From assembly GCF_965216485.1 (NCBI RefSeq), contig NZ_OZ244162.1:1798001-1862000 (forward strand): 64,000 bases of DNA, written 5' to 3'. A program made the translations under genes and the position numbers. This document shows positions 52,206-63,300 of this stretch, piece by piece. The notes beneath the pieces were generated by a model, which ran no database searches, was not told the origin of the DNA, and saw only the letters and a program-made list of their open reading frames with translations. Numbering within the stretch: position 1 is the stretch's first letter; each line of letters begins with the position of its first letter. This DNA is from Algiphilus sp965216485 (GTDB lineage: Bacteria; Pseudomonadota; Gammaproteobacteria; Nevskiales; Nevskiaceae).

Positions 52206-53074
52206 GAAGCCAAGCGTGGCGTAAAGGGAACATCGAGGAAAGACCGAGGTACACCTGGGAAATGGCGGTGGTGCAGTGGCTCAAGGAAAAGAGCCACAAA
52301 GCCTCGCTAGAGAAGGACAAGGAGATTTTTCGTTGGGTAGACCGCTATCTCGGAGGCAAACGGCTCGATCAGATCGATCGCGTCCTCCTGTTCGAGATAT
52401 TGGAGGCCAAGGCCGCCGAGGCGAGTCCGTCCACCGCCAATCGACACATGTCGTTGGTGCGGGCTGTGCTTCGGCGGGCCTGCGAGGTCTGGGAGTGGAT
52501 CGACCGGGTCCCGAAGGCACCCATGCTTTCGGTGGATTCCAGAAGGACCCGATGGATCTCTCGGCAAGAAGCCGCAAAACTTCTTGCCGAGCTTCCGGAT
52601 CACTTGGCGGCGATGATGCGCTTCACACTCGCCACCGGCCTTCGTCAACGCAACGTCAGTCGCCTTGCTTGGGCGGACGTGGACATGGAACGGGCGTGCG
52701 CCTGGGTCCACCCCGACCAGTCGAAGACGGGCAATGCCATTGCCGTACCCCTGAATGCCAATGCGTTGGCGGTACTCAGGGAAAGGCAAGGGCAGCATCC
52801 GGAGTACGTGTTCACCTATCGAGGCAAGCCGGTCACACAGGTCAATACCAAGGCGTGGCGGGCGGCAGTGGCTCGGGCGGGATTGCACGATTTCCGGTGG
52901 CACGATCTTCGGCATACCTGGGCGTCTTGGCACGCTCAGGCGGGCACGCCGTTCAACGTGTTGCAGGAGATGGGCGGCTGGAAATCGGCGGAGATGGTGC
53001 GGCGTTATGCCCACCTATCGTCGGCCCATTTGCTCTCGCACGCCGAACGCGTGCATTGGCAGGAACCGGCTTAG
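52082..53074 (+). CDS. Tyrosine-type site-specific integrase
   Basis: 330 residues. An N-terminal arm-binding-like beta region (YKRGDIWWIRF), a core-binding domain, then the catalytic domain with R188 (TGLRQ), H274 and R277 (HDLRHTW), W300 in place of the second His, and Y309 (RRYAHLSS). Its 3' end is 85 bases from the tRNA-Met gene, the attachment site, which is the standard layout for tRNA-targeting islands. Confidence 0.93.
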   Translation: MSIYKRGDIWWIRFTTPDGSRVRKSAGTTNKRAAQELHDRLRSQAWRKGNIEERPRYTWEMAVVQWLKEKSHKASLEKDKEIFRWVDRYLGGKRLDQIDRVLLFEILEAKAAEASPSTANRHMSLVRAVLRRACEVWEWIDRVPKAPMLSVDSRRTRWISRQEAAKLLAELPDHLAAMMRFTLATGLRQRNVSRLAWADVDMERACAWVHPDQSKTGNAIAVPLNANALAVLRERQGQHPEYVFTYRGKPVTQVNTKAWRAAVARAGLHDFRWHDLRHTWASWHAQAGTPFNVLQEMGGWKSAEMVRRYAHLSSAHLLSHAERVHWQEPA

Positions 53075-53083
53075 GCCGGGTGT

Positions 53084-53114
53084 GCCACCGTTTGGCACAA
53101 TTTTGGCACAGTGG
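53084..53114. repeat. Right subterminal repeat with TGTGCCA units (possible integrase arm site)
   Basis: Contains TTTGGCACAA and TTTTGGCACA, with TGTGCCA at 53081-53087 just before; the whole is an inverted counterpart of 46871-46903 at the other end. Confidence 0.5.
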
Positions 53115-53159
53115 TCAAAGAATGACCAGCAGCGCAATGCCGCAAGCTATTGATTTTAT

Positions 53160-53204
53160 TGGTAGCAAGGGCGGGGCTCGAACCCGCGACCTCGGCATTA
53201 TGAG
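53160..53204. repeat. attR: 45-bp identity within tRNA-Met
   Basis: Forms the 3' part of the intact tRNA-Met gene and is identical to 46767-46811. Integration therefore leaves the tRNA functional. Confidence 0.92.
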
Positions 53205-53236
53205 TGCCGCGCTCTAACCAGCTGAGCTACCTTGCC
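53160..53236 (-). tRNA. tRNA-Met (anticodon CAT)
   Basis: 77 bases including encoded CCA. Cloverleaf: acceptor GGCAAGG/CCTTGCT (first pair G-U), D-arm with AGCTCAGCTGGTTAGAGC, anticodon loop CTCATAA, T-loop GGTTCGAGCCCC. Most like elongator Met; tRNA-Ile2 also reads CAT and cannot be fully excluded. It is the integration site of the island. Confidence 0.92.
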
Positions 53237-53430
53237 GCCGAAGGCGCGAGATTCTAGACCAAAACGCCTTAAGCCCGCCAGTCTCCCCGCGGACTGCGGC
53301 AATGCTCAGATTTGCAACCCATATTACGTCTGCGATGTCGAAATTTGCCTACATCGCGATAAGTGCGGTTCACGTTAGGGTAGGCAGTCTCCTGAAAAAC
53401 TACTAATCGTTCGGTCAAGGCCTCAGACCT

Positions 53431-54249
53431 GTGCTGCCAAACAACCTCATTTACATCGTCATGGACAGTTGCCGCTTCGATAGCTGGCAACGCGCGCGCA
53501 CGCCCAGCATGGATCGGCTGGGGGAAGGCGCTCGTCGGTATTCCTATGCTTCGTGGACATCGCCGTCGCACTACTCCTATCTCATGGGGATGATTCCGCA
53601 CGCCTCGCCACGCGGTGTCTTTGCCTCGGAGGTGTACAAGAAAGACTTCGCGCTCTGGGTGGATCGCACTGGCATTGAGGGGCTGTCCTTCAAGAGCTTT
53701 GTGCCGCAGCTTTCGCTACCCCATGTGCTGCAGGAAGAGGGCTATCGCACCGTGGCGAGGGTTTCCCTGCCGGTGCTCAATCCGCAGTCGCATCTGAACC
53801 GCCATTTCGACGACTACAAGTTGATGGAGGATCACAACGACTTCGGCGGCATGGTGAAGGAGATGGCTTTCGATGAGGACGAGCCTTCCTTCTATTTCTG
53901 CAATCTGGGCGAAACCCATTACCCCTACATGCTCGACGGCGACAGCCTGCCGCACATTTCCGGCGTGCACGGCGTGTTCAAGCGCATGGACGACGATATG
54001 GGTGCCCAGGCCGAGGATCGGTTCTTTGATGAGGGCCAGATGCACGATCTGCACGCCCAGCAGGTTAAGACCGTCGAACACGTCGACACGATTCTGGATG
54101 AGTTGATCAGCAAGGCTCCCGTCAACACGCATTTCATCGTGACCGCAGACCACGGGGAATGCTTTGGCGAGGGTGGATATTTCGGCCACGGCCCGATCGT
54201 CCACGAGAAAGTCATGGAAGTGCCCTTCCTTGAGGGCAAGAAGCGCTAG
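53431..54249 (+). CDS. Sulfatase/alkaline phosphatase superfamily protein
   Basis: 272 residues from GTG 53431. IYIVMDSCRFDS supplies the first metal Asp; a Thr/Ser in SWTSPSH sits where the nucleophile is expected; TADHGECFGEGGYFGHG gives the late metal ligands. The Cys/Ser-x-Pro-x-Arg sulfatase motif is absent, so a phosphoesterase or phosphotransferase role is more likely. It is shorter than typical sulfatases (400+). It lies 81 bases before the megasynthase and may act on its product. Confidence 0.75.
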   Translation: MLPNNLIYIVMDSCRFDSWQRARTPSMDRLGEGARRYSYASWTSPSHYSYLMGMIPHASPRGVFASEVYKKDFALWVDRTGIEGLSFKSFVPQLSLPHVLQEEGYRTVARVSLPVLNPQSHLNRHFDDYKLMEDHNDFGGMVKEMAFDEDEPSFYFCNLGETHYPYMLDGDSLPHISGVHGVFKRMDDDMGAQAEDRFFDEGQMHDLHAQQVKTVEHVDTILDELISKAPVNTHFIVTADHGECFGEGGYFGHGPIVHEKVMEVPFLEGKKR

Positions 54250-54330
54250 CACACGTAGCACACGAACGGCGACACGGCCGTCCGCAGACCAATGCTTGGG
54301 ATCCGTTGATACGGAAGAGAGGGTGACAAT

Positions 54331-57300
54331 ATGACGCAACGGCCATCGTTTGACGTCATTACGCTGAGTCCAGCCAGCTGGGCGCATCCCGGAGTGGCAG
54401 TTGCCGCTGCGCGCGCCGGCGGGGTGGGGATCCTGGATCTCGAATTTTGCGAGGACGCCGCACGAGCGGCGGCGCATTTCGCGCGCACGCTCAAGGAAAG
54501 CGGTCACGGCGAAATCGGCTTACGCGTCACCCCTGAGCAGGCGGACCTGGCAATCAGTATCCTCGGCGCAGCACCTGAGGCACGTCCGCTCGTCCTGATC
54601 GCAGCCGGACCAGGCGATAGCGTCGTCAAGCTGGCGCGTGCCCTGCGCAAGCAGCGCGGCCAGGAAGCGGGTGACCGGCTGTTGATCGAAACCGCTGAGA
54701 GCAGCCTCAAGCTGGGTCAGTTCAAGCCGGACGGCATCATCGCGCGCGGTTTCGAGGCGCCAGGCTGGGGCGGCGAGGATTCCAGCTACGTTCTGGCTCA
54801 GAAATGGTTGGCACACACGCAGCTGCCTTTGCTCGTGCGTGGCGGTGTGGGGCCGCATTCGGCGGCTGCGCTGCGCGCTGTCGGCGCCGCGGGTGTGGTG
54901 CTGGACGATCAGATCCTGCTCTGCGCCGAAACGCCCCTTGACGCCGAATTCAAGCAGGAAATCGGCCGTCTGAATGGCTCGGAAACGCGCAGTTTGGGTG
55001 AGCCCTTGGGCGCACCCTGCCGCGTCTACGCGCGGCCGGGCAGTGCTGTGCTGCAGGCAGCCACGGAGATGTTGGAAAAGGCGGAAGGGGAAGGCCTGGC
55101 AGCGACGCAGTGGCGGGAACGGCTCGCACCCAAGGTGGGCTGGGGCGCCGACCAGCTCAGGCCCATTGGCCAGGGCATCGGCGTGGCGGTGGCGCAGGGT
55201 GCACAGCGCGTAGCCCGGCTGATCAAGAGCGTTCGCGCGCAAAGTTTTGCCTCATTGCGGGTGGCGGCCACCCAACGGCATCTGGACGAAGGCGGCGCGC
55301 TGGCGGGCTCCCATGGCACCCGCTACCCGCTGGTGCAGGGGCCGATGACACGGGTGTCGGACAGTGCACAGTTTGCCGTCGACGTCGCCCAGGCCGGCGC
55401 CTTGCCCTTCCTGGCACTGGCTCTGATGCGCGGGGAGCAGGTGGATGCGCTGCTCGCCGAGACCAAGGAAAAGGCGGGCGATCTCCCTTGGGGTGTTGGG
55501 CTGCTCGGCTTTGTGCCGCAGGCGCTGCGCGATGAACAGTGCGAGGCGATCTGGAAGCACCAGCCGCCCTTTGCATTGATCGCTGGCGGGCGCCCCGACC
55601 AGGCCAAGCAGTTCGAATCACGCGGGATTCCCGCCTATATCCACGTCCCGGCGCCGCAGCTTCTCAAGATGTACTACGAGCAGGGCGCGCGCCGCTTTGT
55701 CTTTGAAGGCCGCGAATGCGGTGGCCATATCGGGCCGATCGCCAGCTTCCCGTTGTGGGAGCAGATGATTGCTGCACTGCTGGAAGCGGTCGATGCGAAG
55801 ACGGCGCCCGAGGTGCATGTCCTGTTCGCGGGCGGCCTGTCGGATGCGGTGTCCGGTGCCATGCTGGCGGCGCTGACGGCCCCGCTGGCCGAGCGCGGCA
55901 TCCGCGTCGGCGGGCTCATGGGTACGGCCTATCTGTTCACGCAGGAGATCGTGTCCAGTGGCGCCATCGTGCAGGGCTTCCAGGACGAAGCGCTGGCCTG
56001 TCGCCACACCACCAGCCTGGAAACCGGACCGGGGCATGCCACGCGCTGCGTGGATACGCCCTTCGCGCGCGAGTTCCAAGACACGCGGCGCGCACTACTG
56101 GCCGCCGGCGAGGCCGCCGAAGAGATTCGCGATCGGCTGGAAGACCTGAATCTGGGGCGTCTGCGCCTGGCCTCCAAGGGCAAGACCCGCGACGACAGCG
56201 GCACGATCATCGAAATCGATGCCGAGCAGCAGAAGCGTGACGGCATGTACATGATCGGCCAGGTCGCCACCATGCGCGATCAGGTGATTTCGGTGGCCGA
56301 GTTGCACGCAACGCTCTGCCATGAGGGTACGCGCCGCCTGGTGGATCTGGAATCCGAGGTCGAGGCCCGCATCCAGCAAGCGCAACCTTCCGACGTGGCT
56401 ATCGTCGGCGTGGGCATGGTGCTGCCCAGTGCCGATGACGCAGACAGCTTCTGGCACAACGTCATGCAGAAGGTCAGCGTCATCCGCGAGGTGCCGAAGG
56501 AACGCTGGGACTGGCGGCTGTACTACGACCCGGATATGCACGCCCGGGACAAGGTGTATTCGAAGTGGGGTGGTTTTCTCGATGAGATCACCTTCGATCC
56601 GTTGCGCTTCGGCATTCCGCCGCGCTCGATGGCCTCCATCGATCCCATGCAGCTGCTGTCATTGGAGTGCACGGCGCGGGCGCTGGAAGACGCCGGATTC
56701 GACGACGACTTCGACCGCGAGAACACCTCCATCATCCTCGGTGCCGGCGGGGGCGTGGGCGATTTGGGCATGCAGTACGGAGTGCGCTCCGAACTGCCGC
56801 GTTTCGTCGAGATCCCCGACGACGGCGCCTGGGAGCGCCTGCCCGAGTGGACCAACGAATCCTTTGCCGGCGTACTGCAGAACGTGGCGGCGGGCCGTGT
56901 TGCCAACCGCATGGATTTCGGCGGGCTGAACTTCACCATCGATGCGGCCTGTGGCTCCTCCCTGGCGGCAGTGACCATCGCCACCCAGGAACTCGAAGCG
57001 GGTCGATCCAACGTCGCCATCGCTGGCGGCGTGGATACCGTGCAGGGGCCATTCGGCTTCCTCTGCTTCTCCAAGACCCAGGCGCTGTCGCCCAAGGGGC
57101 GGCCGCGCACCTTCGACAAGGCGGCGGACGGTATCGCCATCTCCGAAGGCGTGGCGATGGTCGTTCTGAAGCGGCTGGCCGACGCGGAAGCCGACGGCGA
57201 CCGTATCTACGCCGTTATCAAGGCGGCGGCCGGTTCGTCTGATGGCAAGGCGTTGGGCATGACCGCACCGCGTCCGGAAGGGCAGATGCGCGCGCTGCAT

Positions 57301-60300
57301 CGTGTCTACCAGAAGGCAGGTTTCGGGCCGGAGACGGTGGAGCTGGTGGAGGCCCACGGCACCGGCACGCCCGTCGGCGACCGGGCCGAGGCGGAGACCA
57401 TCACGCGTACCTGGCGCGAGCACGGCGCGCCTGCAAAGAGTGTGGCGCTCGGCTCCATCAAGACCATTCTCGGCCATACCAAGTGTGCCGCGGGCGTGAG
57501 CGGACTGATCAAGGTCGCCCTGTCGCTGCACCATCGCACGCTGCCCGCGCATGTGGGCGTCGAGAATCCGATTGACGTCATTGCCGCGGACGATTCACCT
57601 GCCTACTTGCTGGATGAAGCCCGGCCATGGCTGGCCAGTGCCGACCACCCGCGCCGCGGCGCGGTCTCGGCCTTCGGTTTCGGCGGCACCAATTTCCATG
57701 CGGTACTCGAGGAGTATCGCGGCAACTATGCCGCGGCCGAGCCGGTGGGCGCCCGCCGCTGGCCGCATGAACTTTTCGTGTTCAAGGCTGCGGACCGTGC
57801 CGGGCTGCAGCAGCAGATCGAGCGTCTGGCACAGGCACTGCAGGGAGGGCACAGTCTCGCATTGGCCGAAATCGCCTTCGCCCTCGCGGGTGAGGCCGAC
57901 CAGGCCAAGGGGGCGGGCTGCGTGGCGACCTTCGTCGCGGATAGCCACGACGCTCTTGCCCGCCAGCTTGAAGGCTTGCGCGCGCATGTCGCAGATGGTC
58001 AGACATTGCCCCCGGGTGTGCATTGCACGCTGTCGTTGCAGCCACGCAGGCGCATTGGTTTGCTGTTCCCGGGCCAGGGCGCGCAGGCCGTCGGCATGGG
58101 GCGCGAAGCGGCCCTGTATACGCCCGAGTTGCGCACGGCCGTCGAAGCAGCCGATGCAGCCTTCGACGGGCAGTTTGCATCGCCTCTGTCGAGCATGATG
58201 TGGCCGCAGGCGGCTTTTAGCGACGTCACGCGCGATGCACAGCAGCGCGCCATCACCAACACCCGGCACGCGCAGCCCGTCATCGGCGTGCTCTCCGCCG
58301 GATACCTGGATCTGCTGCAGCGGTTGGGCGTGTCGGCCGACGCGGTCGCCGGGCACAGCTACGGCGAATACACCGCCTTGCATGCCGCAGGCGTGCTCAG
58401 TCGTGCGGATTTTCTGCGTCTTTCCGCTGCACGTGGCGCGGCCATGGCCGACGCCTCGGCGGAGGATGCCGGCGCCATGGCGGCTATTCAGGCCGCACGC
58501 AGTGATGTCGAATCCTTGCTCACCGATGCGGGGCGCGTCTGGATTGCCAATCACAATGCGCCCGAGCAGGTCGTGATCTCGGGTGAGGTTGGTGCGGTGG
58601 ACGCCTTGATCGCACGCGCCCAATCCGCAGGCATGCGCGCCACGCGCCTGCCGGTGTCAGGTGCCTTCCATACGGAGTTGGTTGCCTCGGCGCAGACCCC
58701 GTTGAATGCGGCGATCGATGCCGCCGACTTCCAGGCGCCGCGCTGTCGGGTCTATGGCAACCACGGCGCGGTACACAGCGACGACGCCGTCGGCATCGCC
58801 GAACGCCTCAAGGAGCACTTGCTGTCGCCAGTGGAGTTCGTCGCCGAGTTGCAGGCCATGGCCGATGACGGCGTCGATTGCTTCATCGAATGCGGGCCCA
58901 AGGCGATCTGCTCCGGGATGGCCCGTGCCACATTGGCGGATCGCGATGTCACCATCGTCAGCCTTGACGGGCAGGGGGGTGGCCTGCGCGGTCTGCTTCA
59001 GGCCATGGCGGAACTGCTGTGCGCGGGAGTGGAGATTCCGGTATCGCGCCTGATGGCGGGGCGTGGTCTGACACGCCATAGTGCGTCAGCACTGCCGCGT
59101 TTGCTCAAGGCCGCCGAGATTTCTCCTACTGCCTTCTTCCTCTCGGGCGGCTGCGCGCGCCCGCAGACGAGCAAAGAGCGGCAGATGGGCAGCCAGCCAC
59201 CGTTGACGCTTGAGCGCCAGCAGGCTGCGCGCGACAAGGCTGCGCAGACGGCTGTCACTGCAGCGGCCCCACCTGCGGCCAGCGCGCAGTCAGCGCCCGG
59301 AGCCGCACCGGCGCAGCCGGCTCCACCGCATCCGACCTCCGCGCCAGCCGCGCCTGCGGTGCAGTCCCATGCAGCCTCCTCGGCGATGGGACAGGAAGCT
59401 CTGGCGGCCTACCAGCAGACCATGCAGCAGTTCCTGAAATTGCAGGAACAGGTGATGACACAGGTGCTCAGCGGTGCGCCGCCGACCCAGGCCTCCAGCG
59501 CCGCGGCTGCGATGCCCGCAGCACCGTCGCTTGCTGCCACCGTGCCGCAGCCGGCACCGGCTGTCGCCCCCATGTCGCCCCCCGCGGCGACGGACGGCGC
59601 GCAGCCATCGGCTGCGGCTGCGCAGACAATGCCCGCTGTCGCAACACCGGCACCGCCCCAGCCAGAACCAACCGCGCCGGCCTTCGATGCGCAGGCGACC
59701 TTGGTGGCCTTGGTGGCGGACCGCACCGGCTATCCCGAGGACATGATTGGCCTCGACGCGGATCTGGAAGCGGATCTGGGCATCGACTCGATCAAGCGGG
59801 TTGAGATCGTCGGCGCTTTCGCCAAGCAAGCGCCGGCCGCGTTGGCCGAAGCCATGCAGGCTGATATGGATCGCTACACGGGTGCGCGTTCGCTGAGCGC
59901 CTTGCTGGCGGCGCTGCCAGCCCAGGCGGCTACCGCTGCGCCCACCGCATCTGCACCAGTGGTTACAGAAGCCGCGCCGGCCTTTGACGCGCAGGCGGCC
60001 TTGCTCGCCCTGGTGGCGGACCGCACCGGCTATCCCGAGGACATGATTGGCCTCGACGCGGATCTGGAAGCGGATCTGGGCATCGACTCGATCAAGCGGG
60101 TGGAGATCGTCGGGGCCTTCGCCAAGCAGGCACCGGCCGCACTGGCCGAAGCCATGCAGGCCGATATGGATCGCTACACGGGTGCGCGTTCGCTGAGCGC
60201 CCTGCTGGCGGCGCTGCCAGCCCAGGCGGCCACGGCTGCGCCAACGGCTTCAACCCCGGCAGTTGCCGATGCGGCCCCGGCCTTTGACGCGCAGACGGCC

Positions 60301-63300
60301 TTGCTCGCCCTGGTGGCGGATCGCACCGGCTACCCCGAGAACATGATTGGCCTGGACGCGGATCTGGAAGCGGATCTGGGCATCGACTCGATCAAGCGCG
60401 TCGAAATTGTCGGGGCCTTCGCCAAGCAGGCCCCCCCGGCTATAGCCGAGGCCATGCAGACGGACATGGACCGCTACACCGGTGCGCGCTCGCTGAGCGC
60501 CCTGCTGGCTGCCCTGCCAGCACAGGCGGCGGCTGCGCCAACAGCGGCAGCCCCGGCGGCGGCCGAGACGGCTCCGGCCTTTGACGCGCAGACGGCCTTG
60601 CTCGCCCTGGTGGCGGACCGCACCGGTTATCCCGAGGACATGATTGGCTTGGACGCCGATCTGGAAGCGGATCTTGGTATTGATTCGATCAAACGTGTGG
60701 AGATCGTCGGCGCTTTTGCCAAGCAGGCGCCGGCCGCACTGGCCGAAGCCATGCAGGCCGACATGGATCGCTACACGGGTGCGCGTTCGCTGAGCGCCTT
60801 GCTGGCGGCCCTTCCAACACAGGCGGCCACGGCTGCGCCAACGGCTTCAACCCCGGCAGTTGCCGATGCGGCTCCGGCCTTCGATGCGCAGGCGGCCTTG
60901 CTTGCCCTGGTGGCGGACCGCACCGGTTATCCCGAGGACATGATTGGCTTGGACGCCGATCTGGAAGCGGATCTGGGTATTGATTCGATCAAACGTGTGG
61001 AGATCGTCGGCGCTTTTGCCAAGCAGACACCGGCCGCACTGGCCGAAGCCATGCAGGCCGACATGGATCGCTATACGGGAGCACGCTCCCTGAGCGCCTT
61101 GCTGGCCGCTCTGCCAGTACAGGCAGCCACGGCTGCACCTACGGCTGCGGCCCCGGCAGTAAACAATACAGCCCCGGCAGCACGTACAGCCAGCGCAGAG
61201 CCCAGTGCCACAACACCGGCAACGGAGGGACTCCCGCAGCGCTATGTCGTGCGTCCGCGCGAGATTCAGCCGATCCAGTCCAAGGTGACGCTGCAAGGCA
61301 GCGTCCTCATCCTGGGTGAGAGCGAGGAGGGAGCGAACGCGCAGGCATTGCGCGCGGTTTGTAGCGAAGCAGGCCTGAAGCCTGTCTGCGCGGATGCCTC
61401 CGACACGGCGGCCATCCGCTCCGCGCTCCTTGATGTACCGGGGCCGCTGGCGGGTGTTGTGCTGATCCACGGTCTGGCACCGGTGGACGCCACGGACTGG
61501 GTCGCGCAGAAGGCGGTTGGAAAGCGCGCCGTGATGGCGGCCTTCCATGCGGTTACGGCGCTGACAGAACAACGAGCGGATGCGCGCCTGGTGGTTGCCA
61601 CACGCCTTGGCGGCACGCTCGGGCGGGATGTAGTTGCGGACGGCTCGGCGATCGCTGGCGGCGTCGTTGGCCTTCTCAACTGTGCCCGCTTCGAGTATCC
61701 GGAGGCGCATCTTCGCCCCGTTGACCTCAACGGGCAGAGTCCGGAAAGCGCGGCGCGGATCCTGCTGGCCGAGCTCGCCAGTGCGGAATCCTTGCCCGAG
61801 GTGGGCTACGTCGGGGATGCGCGCTACACCAGCACCACCATCGCCGAACCACTGCAGGACACGCCCTTCGCGCCGCATATCACGCCTGACGCAGACTGGG
61901 TGGTGCTCGCGACTGGCGGGGCGCGCGGCATCACGGCCAGCATCTCGGCCATGATGGTTCGACCCGGCATGACCTTCGTCGTCGTTGGGCGCAGCGCCCG
62001 GCCGGAGCCGGAAGAGGCCGTTCTGGCGCAGGCACAGGATGACAAGGCGCTGAAGCGTCACTTTGTCGAGCAGGCGGCCGCTCGCGGCGAGCGGCCCAAG
62101 CCGGTCGAGATCGACCGTGCCGTAGCGCGCGTGCTGGCCGACCGCGAGATCCGCAATGCCATCGACACCATGGAAGCCGCAGGTGCGATCGTGGACTACC
62201 GCGCCGTGGATGCCCGCGATGCCGAGGCTGTGCAGGCGCTGGTCGACGATGTCTACCAGCGGTATGGACGCATCGATGCCGTCATCCACGGGGCAGGCGT
62301 GATCGAGGACAAGCTGCTGGCCGACAAGTCCGCGGAGTCCTTCGAGCGTGTCTTCTCCACCAAGGTCGATGGCGCCGTGGCGCTGGCTGACGCGATCAAG
62401 CCCGATGGTTTGAAGCTGCTCGTCTTTTTCACCTCGGTCGCTGGTCGTTATGGCAATCGTGGCCAGGGCGACTATGCCGCTGCCAACGAGGCGCTGAATC
62501 GCATGGCATGGCGGTTGTCTCGCGCCTGGCCAGAGACACGCGTGGTTTCCCTCAACTGGGGACCGTGGGATGCCGGCATGGCGACGGAGGCCGTCAAGAA
62601 AAGCTTCCGCGAGCGCGGCATCATCCCAATCCCGTTGCGCGGTGGTTGTGAGTATTTCCTCCAGGAGGTGGCCTGCGGGCCGCGGCACGAGGTGGAGGTG
62701 GTCATCGGCGAGGGGCCCTGGCAGCAGATGGAAGGCGGTCAGGATGCCGGTACGAAGGCGCAGGATGCCGCCACACCGCCGCTGATTCGCAGCGATCTGC
62801 AGATCGGCGCCGGTGGGGCCTTGCAACTGGAGCAGGCCTTCTCGGTGGAGCGTGACCCCTGGCTGCGTGATCATCAGCTCGACGGTGAGCCGGTGCTACC
62901 TGCCGCTGGGGCCGCCGAATGGATGGCGCAGATGGCCGAGGCCGGCTGGCCCGGCTGGGAAGTGGCCGAGTTGCAGGACGTGCGCGTGCTCTCGGGAGTG
63001 CGGCTTGCTGGCCATTCCGCTCGTCAGTTGCGGTTGCGCGCGCGTGCCTCAAGCCATTCGGATGCCGGCGGTCAGATCGTCAAGTTGGAGATCATGGACC
63101 CGGCCGAAAAGGGACGGATCTGCTATCGAGCGTCGGCGCGCATCGTGGAACGTCTGGAACGCGCCCCATCTGCCAGCGTGGAGGCTCTCAGCGGCAGTAC
63201 GCAAGCGCTCGCGGCCAAGGATGCCTATGGTCAATTCCTGTTCCATGGCGACTGCTTCCAGCTACTGAAGGACAGTCTGCGGGTGAACGCTGCCGGCATT

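Noticed and set aside
60847..62874. Long minus-strand frame of 675 codons inside the megasynthase
   Set aside because: Antisense of ACP and KR domains in GC-rich DNA; repeats of the ACP units appear in it and no real family is recognisable.
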